Source: Demequina aestuarii (GTDB lineage: Bacteria > Actinomycetota > Actinomycetes > Actinomycetales > Demequinaceae). From it: DNA of 64,000 bases. Every line of letters starts with the position of its first letter. Positions within the stretch are counted from its first letter, which is position 1. Where the stretch lies: positions 1,321,467 to 1,385,466 of the forward strand of contig NZ_BBRD01000001.1 of the NCBI RefSeq assembly GCF_000975095.1. The letters run 5' to 3'. A program made the translations under genes and the position numbers. Below are positions 41,893 through 50,044 of the stretch, one piece after another. A model generated the notes under the pieces. That model did not search any database. It saw only the letters and a list, made by a program, of their open reading frames with translations, and was not told the DNA's origin.

Positions 41893-43434
41893 TCAGTCGC
41901 CCCCCGCGAGGAACCCCTGCAACTTCTCGACGACCTGGTCAATGCTGAACGTCGCCGCCTTCTGCCGTGGTGGAAACTCCCTGAACGTCTCGAGGAATTG
42001 CGCCACCATCGAACTTGCGGCCAAGACCAAGAAGTCGTTCTCGAAGAACCAATCGAAGTAGGTATTCGAGGTGAGGTCGGCTCGCTCGTACGGGTCCGTG
42101 CGCAGGTTGTAGAGCTTGGGCACGCGCAGGACGACGAACGGGTCAAACCACACCTGCAAGGTGCCTTGAGTGCGCTGCTCCATGAACACGACTTTCCAAT
42201 TGTCGAACCGTAGAGCGAGAACGTCGCCGTCATCGGAGAAGTACACGAGACCCTTTCGCGGACTCCTGTCGGCGCTCCCCGTGAGGTACGGCAGCAGGTC
42301 ATAGCCGTCGATATGAACCTTGTAGGTGCGTGCGCCGATCCTCTTGCCCGACTTCAACTCTTCGACGGTCGTCGTGTCCCCCGCCGCAGCCAGCAAGGTA
42401 GGCAGCCAATCGTGATGCTGGATGATTTCGTTGGAGACCACTCCCGCAGGAATATGGCCGGGCCAGCGAATCATCTCGGGGACGCGGAACGCCCCCTCCC
42501 AGTTAGTATTCTTCTCGCTGCGGAACGGCGTCATGCCAGCATCCGGCCACGTGTTCATGTGCGGACCGTTGTCGGTCGAGTAGATCACAATCGTGTCGTC
42601 CGCGATCCCGAGTTCGTCGAGTTGGTCGAGCAGTGCGCCGACGAGCACGTCGTGGTCGATCATCGTGTCGTGGTACTCGGATTGCCAGCGCCCCGCCTGA
42701 CCGACGCTCTCGGGCTTGGTGTGCGTGCGAAAGTGCATGTGCGTCGTGTTCATCCAGACGAAGAAGGGCGTGGACTCGGCGGCCTGACGCGCAATGAAGT
42801 CCTTGGCCGCTGCGGCGAACTCCTCGTCGATGGTCTCCATCCGCTTCTTGGTGAGCGGCCCCGTGTCCTCGATGCGCTGCTTGCCGACGGGGCCGTAGCG
42901 ACCATCGTCGGAGTCGTCATACGCATCGCTTGCCCAGGAGTGAATCACGCCGCGCGGCCGCGCCCGCTGGTTGAACTCCGGAAAGTCCTCAGGCGTCGGC
43001 CAGTTCGGTGACTCGGGCTCCTCCTCGGCATTGAGGTGATAGAGATTGCCGTAGAACTCGTCGAACCCGTGGTTGGTGGGAAGGTACTTGTTGAGATCAC
43101 CGAGGTGATTCTTGCCGAACTGGCCCGTCGCGTAGCCCAAGGGCTTGAGAAGCGTGGCGATCGTGGGATCCTCCTCCTGGAGTCCCACGTCGACACCGGG
43201 CATCCCTACTTTGCTCAGTCCCGTGCGAAAGACGCTCTGCCCGGTGATGAACGACGATCGTCCTGCGGTGCAGCTCTGTTCTCCGTACGAGTCGGTGAAT
43301 CGCATTCCCTCGGCCGCGATGCGGTCGATGTTCGGAGTCCGATAGCCCATCAGTCCGTCTGAGTACGCGCTGAGGTTCGAGATACCGATGTCGTCCCCCC
43401 AGATCACCAATATGTTCGGCTTGCCGTCTGGCAT
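41893..43434 (-). CDS. Arylsulfatase (type I, formylglycine-dependent)
   Basis: 513 residues. NILVIWGDDIGISNLSAY gives the metal-binding Asp pair; SCTAGRSSFITG around C55 is the CxAxR site where Cys becomes formylglycine; further metal and sulfate ligands sit in GKNHLGD and YSTDNGPHMNTW. No signal peptide, so it is a cytoplasmic sulfatase unless exported by another route. It hydrolyses sulfate esters of aryl or sugar substrates. ATG start; upstream 63 nt away is the small acidic gene. Base composition of this operon is less G/C-rich than that of the flanking loci (57% in 42541-42600 against 73% in 4561-4620 by hand count). Confidence 0.93.
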   Translation of the reverse strand: MPDGKPNILVIWGDDIGISNLSAYSDGLMGYRTPNIDRIAAEGMRFTDSYGEQSCTAGRSSFITGQSVFRTGLSKVGMPGVDVGLQEEDPTIATLLKPLGYATGQFGKNHLGDLNKYLPTNHGFDEFYGNLYHLNAEEEPESPNWPTPEDFPEFNQRARPRGVIHSWASDAYDDSDDGRYGPVGKQRIEDTGPLTKKRMETIDEEFAAAAKDFIARQAAESTPFFVWMNTTHMHFRTHTKPESVGQAGRWQSEYHDTMIDHDVLVGALLDQLDELGIADDTIVIYSTDNGPHMNTWPDAGMTPFRSEKNTNWEGAFRVPEMIRWPGHIPAGVVSNEIIQHHDWLPTLLAAAGDTTTVEELKSGKRIGARTYKVHIDGYDLLPYLTGSADRSPRKGLVYFSDDGDVLALRFDNWKVVFMEQRTQGTLQVWFDPFVVLRVPKLYNLRTDPYERADLTSNTYFDWFFENDFLVLAASSMVAQFLETFREFPPRQKAATFSIDQVVEKLQGFLAGGD

Positions 43435-43497
43435 GACACACTCCCCCGAAGTCCGATATGTCCGACTCTCGCACTGTAAGCCTCCGGTCTGGTTCTG

Positions 43498-43695
43498 TCA
43501 TTCGCTCGTCAAGGGCGGTGCGCCGTCGCTGTCGTCGGGCTCTGACCGCAGCGCGTCCGCGGTCTCCTCCGCTCGACGATGGGCGGCAGTCCGGTCGCGC
43601 CCGAACTCGGGCACGTCCTGCTCCGATGGGCGTGGGCTGGACACCTCCTTCGGCGGCGCAGCGGCCATTCGCGATCGGGAATGGGTGGAGAGCAC
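43498..43695 (-). CDS. Small acidic protein with ADALR..DD tail motif
   Basis: 65 residues. GTG at 43695 has AAGGA seven bases upstream; an inner ATG would give 56 residues. Central part Arg/Glu-rich, C-terminus EETADALRSEPDDSD matching the 55-residue protein at 39272-39439. First gene before the sulfatase on the same strand, so the two may be cotranscribed. No known family, probably disordered. Confidence 0.5.
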   Translation of the reverse strand: MLSTHSRSRMAAAPPKEVSSPRPSEQDVPEFGRDRTAAHRRAEETADALRSEPDDSDGAPPLTSE

Positions 43696-43751
43696 CCACG
43701 GTTCCTTTCACTACACGCGCATCCCACGACGCGCGAGACTGGAGATCGAGG

Positions 43752-45344
43752 ATGTCCCACGAGTCGGACCCGCTGCTCGATCATCCGCCGCTCAGCACTC
43801 CGTTTGGTTCGGAACCGGAAGTCCGGGCCGCCCCCAAGGCCGATGGTCAGACGCCGCGTGTCTTGGTGCTCGGAGCGACCGGCTACATCGGCGGACGGCT
43901 CGTTCCGCGCCTCCTCCAAGGGGGATACCGCGTCCGCACCCTGACGAGGTCTGCTGGCCGCATCGGCGCGATGCCCTGGGCGGAAGACGTCGAGGTCGTC
44001 GAGGGCGACGCCGCCGACCCCGAGGCCATGGACCGCGCGATGGACGACGTCGACATCGTGTACTTCTTGGTGCACTCGATGTCCAGCGGCAAGGACTACG
44101 GGCGCCTCGACCGCGCGATCGCGATCAACGTCGCCTTGCACGGCGCCACTCACGGAGTAGCGCGGTTCATCTATCTGAGCGGCCTGCACCCCGACGGCGT
44201 CGAGCTCTCGCCCCACCTCGCCTCCCGCAAGGAGGTGGGCGACATCCTGCTCGCATCGGCGGTCCCGACGGTGGTGCTCGAGGCGGGGGTGGTCATCGGC
44301 GCGGGCTCCGCATCCTTCGAGATGATTCGCCACCTCACGGAGGTCCTCCCCTACATGCCCGCGCCCCGCTGGGTGCGCAACTCCATCCAACCCATCGCCG
44401 TCAGGGACGTGCTCTACTACCTCCTCGGAGCCGCGCGCGTCGAGGAGCGCACCAACGGAACCTACGACATCGGTGGCCCGGACGTGATGCTGTACTCCGA
44501 GATGATGAACGGTTACGCGGCCGAGGCGGGGCTTCCGGAGCGGCACATCACGGCTCTGCCCGTGCTCACCCCGCGCCTCGCGTCGCACTGGGTCGGGCTG
44601 GTCACCCCAGTGCCGCGCCAGATCGCACGGCCGCTGGTGGAGTCACTGCTGCACTCGTGCGTCGTCGAGGACGATGCGATCAATGACCTGATCCCGCCGC
44701 CCCCAGAGGGACTCACCGGATACCGCGAGGCCGTGCGCTGGGCGCTGGGCCGCATGGAACTCGACCAGGTGGAGACCAGCTGGGTGGACGCTCGCGTGAC
44801 GGGCGCGCCCAGCGACCCCATGCCCAGTGACCCCGACTGGACCGGCCGCACCGTCTTCGAGGACTCCCGGAGCAAGGAGACCGCAGCGGACGCGGCGGCG
44901 GTCTGGAGGGTCATCTCCCAAGTGGGAGGTGCCACCGGCTGGTACTCCGCCTCGGTGTTGTGGGCCACGCGAGGGCTGATCGACCGTCTGTCTGGCGGCG
45001 TCGGCCAGCGCCGCGGGCGCCGCAGCTTCTCGAACATCAAAGTGGGCGATGCGATCGACGTGTGGCGCGTCGAGCGCGTGGACCCCGGCCGGTTGCTGCG
45101 CCTGCGCGCGGAGATGCGCGTCCCCGGCGCCGCGTGGCTCGAGCTCGGCGTGGATCCCACGGACGAGGGCTCGAAGTACTGGCAGCGCGCCGTGTTCTTC
45201 CCCCGCGGGCTGACGGGACGCCTGTACTGGCTGTCGATGCTGCCGTTCCACGGGCTGATCTTCAGTGGGATGGTGAACCGAATCGTCGCGATCGCAGAAG
45301 ACGAGGCCGAGGCCGAGTCAGCAACTGCGGAACAGCCCCGCTGA
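43752..45344 (+). CDS. NAD(P)-binding epimerase-like protein with DUF2867 domain
   Basis: 530 residues. Residues ~35-330 are an atypical/extended SDR: VLVLGATGYIGGRLVPRLL is the GxxGxxG cofactor site, FLVHSM and YLSGLHPDG follow, without a plain YxxxK. Residues ~370-515 carry DUF2867 (GGATGWYSASVLWATRGLIDR in parts, VERVDPGRLLRLRAEM, FFPRGLTGRLYWLSMLPFH). Proteins of this two-domain type are common in actinobacteria and Gram-negatives, function undefined; lipid or quinone chemistry has been suggested. ATG after GGAGATCGAGG. Divergent from the small acidic gene, convergent with the LuxR gene. Confidence 0.85.
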   Translation: MSHESDPLLDHPPLSTPFGSEPEVRAAPKADGQTPRVLVLGATGYIGGRLVPRLLQGGYRVRTLTRSAGRIGAMPWAEDVEVVEGDAADPEAMDRAMDDVDIVYFLVHSMSSGKDYGRLDRAIAINVALHGATHGVARFIYLSGLHPDGVELSPHLASRKEVGDILLASAVPTVVLEAGVVIGAGSASFEMIRHLTEVLPYMPAPRWVRNSIQPIAVRDVLYYLLGAARVEERTNGTYDIGGPDVMLYSEMMNGYAAEAGLPERHITALPVLTPRLASHWVGLVTPVPRQIARPLVESLLHSCVVEDDAINDLIPPPPEGLTGYREAVRWALGRMELDQVETSWVDARVTGAPSDPMPSDPDWTGRTVFEDSRSKETAADAAAVWRVISQVGGATGWYSASVLWATRGLIDRLSGGVGQRRGRRSFSNIKVGDAIDVWRVERVDPGRLLRLRAEMRVPGAAWLELGVDPTDEGSKYWQRAVFFPRGLTGRLYWLSMLPFHGLIFSGMVNRIVAIAEDEAEAESATAEQPR

Positions 45345-45480
45345 TCGGCGCCTCCGAGCACGAGGATCAGACCAAGGGCCGCCCTCACCGGCGCATAGGT
45401 GGGGAGCGTTCCTGCCGTAGGCGGGCGCCTTCCGTTCACGTCGCCGAGGAGAAGCACGTGGCCTCGCTCGCCTGCGACGA

Positions 45481-46521
45481 CTACTGTGCCGGTGGACCCG
45501 GCTCCGTGAGCTCGCGCAGACGCAGCACCGCAGCGGCTCGGCTCGGGACCTGAAGTACGCGGAAGATCACTTCGAGGTGTTTCTTGACGGTCGACTCTGA
45601 CATCCCGAGCTCACGCGCGAGCTCGTTGTTCGAGCCTCCTGCGCGTGCGAGAGCGATCACCACGTCGGCTTGGCGGCGGGTCAGTCCCGCAGCCAGAAGC
45701 GCGGCGGCATCCGCCGCCACATCTTGCTGCCTGCGCAGCACGAGCACCGTAGGCCCCCAGCGCACTGCATGCACGATGCAATGCCATCGTTGGCCCCCGA
45801 TCATCACCTCGTGGCGAGACTCAACGCCAGGCACGAGCTCTGTGCCGACGATGAGCGACGCGAGACTGTCGGGAACTCTTGCTCCCGCATCCAGCACCTT
45901 CGATGAAGACGCCTCGACCACACCGTCGGAACGCACCGAGACGACGGCCCAGGCGTGGCGTTCCATGTCCGCGTTCACGAGGTGTGCGCGCTCAGCGTCG
46001 AGTGCTGACCGGTGGTGCATGGCGAGATGTCCGCTCACGGCGTTCATCACGGCCACGTCGCGATCGCTGAACTCGCCTAGGCGCTCACTGCGATTGAGGG
46101 CGTATCCCACGACGACGTCCGGTGGTGACGGGAGCTGGACCGCAAGTTGAAAACGTACACCGAATGGGCCGTAGAAGCGCCGGTAGAGATCGGTGGAGGT
46201 GATATCTGCTCCGCCGTCCACATCACAGAACCGGATGGCGCCAAGCCCCGGTGTCGACGTGCTTGCGGCGATCAGCGGATGCTGGTGAAAGTACTTGTCA
46301 TATTGAGGCTTGAGCCGGGTTGCCTTCTCGGTCTCGCTGTCCGGCGCGATCACGTATCGGAAGTCCTGTGTGGCCATCACCATGTCATTGAAGGAAGCGC
46401 TGTCGCACTCGATCAGCTCACGCACCGCCGTGAGAACCTCTGCGAACCCCAGCGGCGGATGCGCGGTGAGCCGTCCGGCCACTCGCAGGACAGCTTGCGC
46501 ATCAGAATCGGCCAGCCCCAT
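45481..46521 (-). CDS. LuxR family transcriptional regulator
   Basis: 346 residues. The last ~65 residues are a LuxR-type HTH: GLTRRQADVVIALARAGGS, NNELARELGMSESTVKKHLE and FRVLQVPSR. The N-terminal ~270 residues look like a PAS/GAF-type sensory region (SERLGEFSDRDVAVMNAVSGHL is GAF-like wording); no receiver domain, no autoinducer-binding signature. Start ATG 46521 lies eight bases after a TAGCGT box, again leaderless. It is divergent from the two lipoproteins and is a candidate regulator of them. Confidence 0.85.
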   Translation of the reverse strand: MGLADSDAQAVLRVAGRLTAHPPLGFAEVLTAVRELIECDSASFNDMVMATQDFRYVIAPDSETEKATRLKPQYDKYFHQHPLIAASTSTPGLGAIRFCDVDGGADITSTDLYRRFYGPFGVRFQLAVQLPSPPDVVVGYALNRSERLGEFSDRDVAVMNAVSGHLAMHHRSALDAERAHLVNADMERHAWAVVSVRSDGVVEASSSKVLDAGARVPDSLASLIVGTELVPGVESRHEVMIGGQRWHCIVHAVRWGPTVLVLRRQQDVAADAAALLAAGLTRRQADVVIALARAGGSNNELARELGMSESTVKKHLEVIFRVLQVPSRAAAVLRLRELTEPGPPAQ

Positions 46522-46529
46522 GGTGCGAC

Positions 46530-46535
46530 ACGCTA
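46530..46535 (-). promoter_or_regulatory. -10-like TAGCGT box, leaderless spacing
   Basis: TAGCGT then eight bases then the ATG of the LuxR gene; no ribosome binding site. Confidence 0.4.
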
Positions 46536-46611
46536 CCGGGTCGCCATGGTGAGGGCTGTGGCAGCGACCTGAACTCACCTCTCTCGAGGGACAATCTCTC
46601 GATGGGGGGAC

Positions 46612-46636
46612 GCCTACGCAGAAAGACCCATTGCGC
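46612..46636 (+). repeat. Conserved upstream element, copy 1
   Basis: GCNTACGNNGAAAGACNNATTGCNC pattern, 19 of 25 positions identical to the block at 47415-47439. It ends 31 nt before the first lipoprotein ATG. The two copies are read in different frames, so coding constraint cannot explain the match; a regulator or promoter element is likely. Confidence 0.5.
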
Positions 46637-46667
46637 CACCGTGCTGCCACTCGTCAGCCTTGGTCGC

Positions 46668-47318
46668 ATGACACCTGCGCACTCGCTCCCTCTGTCCCTC
46701 GCTGTTCGCCGCGTACGCACGGTACTCGTGGCCCTCGTCGTCCTCTCGATGGGTGCGACTCTCGCCGCCTGCTCCGCCGCTGCGGACGTCGAACCGACGC
46801 ATGCTGACGCACTGCCCGTGGACAGCACGGGTGACAGCCCTGACCCGCAGCCCGTCGAGAGCGCTGGCGTCGAGGCCACCGACGAGGTACCCGATGCTGG
46901 CGGCTACACTTCCGACGATGTCGGAGACGCCACCCTCCGCGTCAATGGCGTGGAGTTTCCCGACTTCACGGGAGACTGCGAAATCTCCCGAGAGGCCGGA
47001 AGCAAGGACGTGGGGGATCTCACCGAAGGCGACATCCAGGTGATCGTGGGGATCGACAATGTCGTGGCCCAAGAGGGCCAAGACGAGGCGTTCATGAACT
47101 ACACGGCGATCAATGAGGAGAGCTTCAGATTCGGCGACCTCGCCGGAGTATCGGGCGTGGACACCCCCGCGAGAGGTGAGATCACCACCATCAAGGAACT
47201 CGGTCCGCGAACCGCGGAAGGCAGCCGCGACATCGTTGAAGTGCGCTTCTCTGGAGTCGTCGAAGACGGTACGACGCTTGAGGCGGACGTCGTCTGCGAG
47301 CTTCAGAACGCCTTCTAG
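46668..47318 (+). CDS. Putative lipoprotein (paralogue 1)
   Basis: 216 residues. The signal peptide with Arg at -25 region and hydrophobic LVALVVLSMGATLAAC ends in a lipobox LAAC, predicting lipid attachment at Cys and an outer-surface location. A 45-residue Asp/Glu/Pro linker follows, then a small domain (GVEFPDFTGDCEISREAG, two further Cys that could pair). No known family recognised. The ATG at 46668 puts the signal at the N-terminus; upstream starts would bury it. Similar in plan to the next gene (same ATLAACS.AAD start of the mature part), so they are probably duplicates. Confidence 0.7.
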   Translation: MTPAHSLPLSLAVRRVRTVLVALVVLSMGATLAACSAAADVEPTHADALPVDSTGDSPDPQPVESAGVEATDEVPDAGGYTSDDVGDATLRVNGVEFPDFTGDCEISREAGSKDVGDLTEGDIQVIVGIDNVVAQEGQDEAFMNYTAINEESFRFGDLAGVSGVDTPARGEITTIKELGPRTAEGSRDIVEVRFSGVVEDGTTLEADVVCELQNAF

Positions 47319-47414
47319 CTGTCCTGCCCACGGACGTGTGTCGAGTTCCGGGCGATGAGCATATCCTCCGGGCACAGTCGAGCTGCAGCCACGTCGCGCG
47401 TGCCCCAGAGGCGG

Positions 47415-47439
47415 GCGTACGGCGAAAGACGTATTGCAC
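47415..47439 (+). repeat. Conserved upstream element, copy 2
   Basis: Second copy of the block described at 46612-46636, ending 30 nt before the second lipoprotein ATG; GAAAGAC and ATTGC are identical in both. Confidence 0.5.
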
Positions 47440-47469
47440 AGGCCCGTTGCCGGTCGGCACCCTCGACTC

Positions 47470-48030
47470 ATGACAACCGCACTCATCTCCCCTGCGTTCC
47501 GCCCGCTTCCACGAGCCCGCACAGCACTGGTCACGGCCGCCGTCATCGCCATAGCTGCGACGCTCGCGGCGTGCTCCCCCGCCGCTGATGACGACACGAC
47601 TCAGGCTGGTGGCCAGCCTGCCGAGACGTCAGAAGGGAGTACCGGTGCCGGAGACCCCGAGTCCACCGACGCGGGCGATGACGCCGAGCCGGAGTCGGCC
47701 GACGTCCGCGACACCGTCACGAGCATTCGCGAGACCTTCGACAACGTCGTTGAGGCCACGTCCGATACCGGCGTCCTCGTCGCGGCGGGGATCAACTGCC
47801 CCGAGGAAGGCACGCCGTTCATGCTCATCGGAGCACGCGGGTTGACCGGCGACGCCGAGTACGTGGCCGAGACCGTTCCCGAAGTGGACTTCGAGCTCCG
47901 AGCAGTGGCACAGCCGGACGGCACCTTCCGAATGCAGTCGGACGCCGATCCGGACGTCAGCTCGTACACGATCACGCTGGCAACGATCGGGAGCGGTGTC
48001 ACGCTGGACGTACCGGGATGTGCGAACTGA
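47470..48030 (+). CDS. Putative lipoprotein (paralogue 2)
   Basis: 186 residues. Signal RTALVTAAVIAIAATLAAC with lipobox LAAC, acidic low-complexity linker to about residue 85, then a compact domain with NCPEEGTPFMLIGARG and a second Cys near the C-terminus (VPGCAN), which may form a disulfide. Function unknown. Own promoter region with copy 2 of the upstream element rather than cotranscription with paralogue 1 (151 nt gap). Converges on the SH3-domain gene behind a GC-rich palindromic stretch near 48075-48100 that may terminate transcription. Confidence 0.7.
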   Translation: MTTALISPAFRPLPRARTALVTAAVIAIAATLAACSPAADDDTTQAGGQPAETSEGSTGAGDPESTDAGDDAEPESADVRDTVTSIRETFDNVVEATSDTGVLVAAGINCPEEGTPFMLIGARGLTGDAEYVAETVPEVDFELRAVAQPDGTFRMQSDADPDVSSYTITLATIGSGVTLDVPGCAN

Positions 48031-48119
48031 CCGGACGCGGGCATCGACGATGCGGACGCCAGCGAGGGATTGAGTGCGCGGCGGCGCCGCGGCCGGCGGC
48101 GACGCGCTCCTTCATGGTC

Positions 48120-48365
48120 TCAGGACTGAGCGGGGTCTCGCGGCGAAGCCGGGCGGGGCGGCACTGGCTTCGCGGCAACGATGTCCCCGACCGCGATGCG
48201 CTCCACGCCACGCACGCCGTCGACCACCACCGTCTCGTCGTCGACGCTGAGCAGCTCTCCTAGCGCATCGGTTGCTTGCCCCGTCGGGATCAAGTAGCGA
48301 ACGACCACCCGTGCGCCGGCCGCGGGCAGCACGATCTGGCCCTTCTCTCGTCTCGGCTCGGTCAT
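48120..48365 (-). CDS. Stand-alone SH3-like domain protein (Rv0428c N-terminal type)
   Basis: 81 residues. VVVRYLIPTGQATDALGELL, then DDETVVVDGVRG and IAVGDIVAAKPVPPRP, match the SH3-like domain that normally forms the N-terminus of actinobacterial GNAT acetyltransferases such as Rv0428c; here no acetyltransferase follows. It could be a truncated enzyme or an independent binding protein. ATG at 48365. The region upstream on this strand overlaps no gene. Family assignment from wording only. Confidence 0.7.
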   Translation of the reverse strand: MTEPRREKGQIVLPAAGARVVVRYLIPTGQATDALGELLSVDDETVVVDGVRGVERIAVGDIVAAKPVPPRPASPRDPAQS

Positions 48366-48538
48366 GAACTCATCCTCGCAGCATCGGCCGCTGGCACCGC
48401 ACGATCGAGCCTCCCCCGCACACGCGTCTAGGCTTTCGTCGTGATCGGAATCAACTCGGGGACGCTGGCCTCGGACGCCCACTCCCACGGACGCCGCTGC
48501 ATCCTGCGGGCGTGCTCCCCTGGCGAGGGTCGAATGCC

Positions 48539-49657
48539 GTGAGCGTGGTGCTCGATGGGCTGCGGCGTTGGCCTGATGTCGAAGCGCCCGGCCTCGTTGC
48601 CGTCGATGCCGCGGACCGCCTGATTCTGGACGAGTCGGCTTCCTTGCGTGCCGACGCGGATGCGGGCTCGATCGTGGTGATTGGCGACGCCTACGGGGCA
48701 CTGACTCTCGGGGCGGCACATGCGGGTGCGACCGGCATCAGGGCGCATCTCGATGCGCTGAACGGCGAGCGCGCCCTCGCGGCCAACGCCGAGCGCGCCG
48801 GCCTCGAGGGAAGCAACCGCGCCTTCGCGCTGGACCCGGACCTCGTGCGCGGCGCGCGCGTCGTCCTCCTCCGGCTGCCGCGATCCCTCGACGCGCTGAG
48901 CGACATCGCCGGGCTCATCGCCGCGCATGCAGATCCGGAGGTGGTCGTCGTCGCAGGCGGCCGGCTCAAGCACATGGCCCTCTCGATGAATGACGTGCTG
49001 AGCGAGTTCTTCGGGCGGTTGGACGTGACCCGCGCGCGGCAGAAGTCCCGTGTGCTCGTGGCGCGTGAGCCGCACGATGGCCGCGATCCAGAGCCGTCGG
49101 CAGCGCGCATCGATGGTCTCGAGGTGCGGGCCTTCGGAGGCACTTTCGCGGGAGCGCGCCTGGACATCGGCACTCGGTTGCTCCTCGAGAGCCTCCCCCC
49201 AGAGCTGAAGGGCGGGACGCTGGACGATCCGTTCATCGACCTCGCGTGCGGAACGGGGATCGTGGGGGCATGGCTCGCGAGGCGGCATCCTGATGCTCAC
49301 GTCTACGCGTGCGACCAGTCGGCGATCGCGGTCAAGTCTGCACACGCGACCATGCTCGCGAACGGCATCGAGGACCGTGCCGACGTGGTCCGCGACGACG
49401 GACTCGGCGCAAGGCCCCCCGCCAGCGCATCGTTCATCGCGTTGAATCCGCCGTTTCACTCAGGCGCGGCCGTGACCGACGTGCTGGCGCCCCGCCTGTT
49501 CGCCGATGCTGCCCGGGTCCTGCGCCCCGGAGGACAGCTCTGGTGCGTCTGGAACTCGGCGTTGAAGTATCGACCGCTCCTGGAGAAGGCAGTGGGGCCC
49601 ACGCACCAAGTCGCACGCAACGCCAAGTTCACTGTCACAGTCTCGACGCGTCGCTGA
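48539..49657 (+). CDS. Class I SAM methyltransferase, RlmG/RsmC-like (rRNA guanine-N2)
   Basis: 372 residues. The N-terminal half is a degenerate methyltransferase fold (VVIGDAYGALTL), the C-terminal half an active one: DLACGTGIVGAWLA binds SAM and FIALNPPFHSG is the NPPF catalytic motif of N2-guanine/N6-adenine methyltransferases. This double architecture is that of RlmG/RsmC, which methylate guanines in 23S or 16S rRNA. Start is GTG 48539 (372 residues, N-terminus as short as relatives) or GTG 48512. Followed by convergent hairpins and the tRNA gene. Confidence 0.82.
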   Translation: MSVVLDGLRRWPDVEAPGLVAVDAADRLILDESASLRADADAGSIVVIGDAYGALTLGAAHAGATGIRAHLDALNGERALAANAERAGLEGSNRAFALDPDLVRGARVVLLRLPRSLDALSDIAGLIAAHADPEVVVVAGGRLKHMALSMNDVLSEFFGRLDVTRARQKSRVLVAREPHDGRDPEPSAARIDGLEVRAFGGTFAGARLDIGTRLLLESLPPELKGGTLDDPFIDLACGTGIVGAWLARRHPDAHVYACDQSAIAVKSAHATMLANGIEDRADVVRDDGLGARPPASASFIALNPPFHSGAAVTDVLAPRLFADAARVLRPGGQLWCVWNSALKYRPLLEKAVGPTHQVARNAKFTVTVSTRR

Positions 49658-49690
49658 GCAGACATAGGCGAGGGGACCGCGGGGTCTCCC

Positions 49691-49765
49691 CTGTCGTCAC
49701 AGCCCACGTGCGGCAGAGAGAACGACAGGAGCCGCCCACCCGGGTCTCCCCAGGTAGACGGCTCC
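49691..49765. terminator. Two overlapping hairpins between methyltransferase and tRNA-Pro
   Basis: CTGTCGT/ACGACAG (49691-49697 with 49722-49728) and GGAGCCG/CGGCTCC (49728-49734 with 49759-49765) form two adjacent stems sharing one base. They lie past the stop of the plus-strand gene and past the 3' end of the minus-strand tRNA, so they can end both transcripts. Confidence 0.5.
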
Positions 49766-49771
49766 TCATCG

Positions 49772-49845
<74 letters not shown>

Positions 49846-50044
49846 TGACAGCCTGATAATCGTACCGGATGCCTGGCGGTGGTCGGCACCAGGTGGGACC
49901 CGGCGCGCCCAGCGCGGGCGTAGTGCGATCCCGCCACCGCGACGGACCGCCCTCTGACGACGGAGGCCAGCGGTTGCGCGGACCCGGTTTGCGAGGCTCA
50001 ATAGTGACTGGCTGAGGACCGCACTGATCGAGAAGAGGATCACG

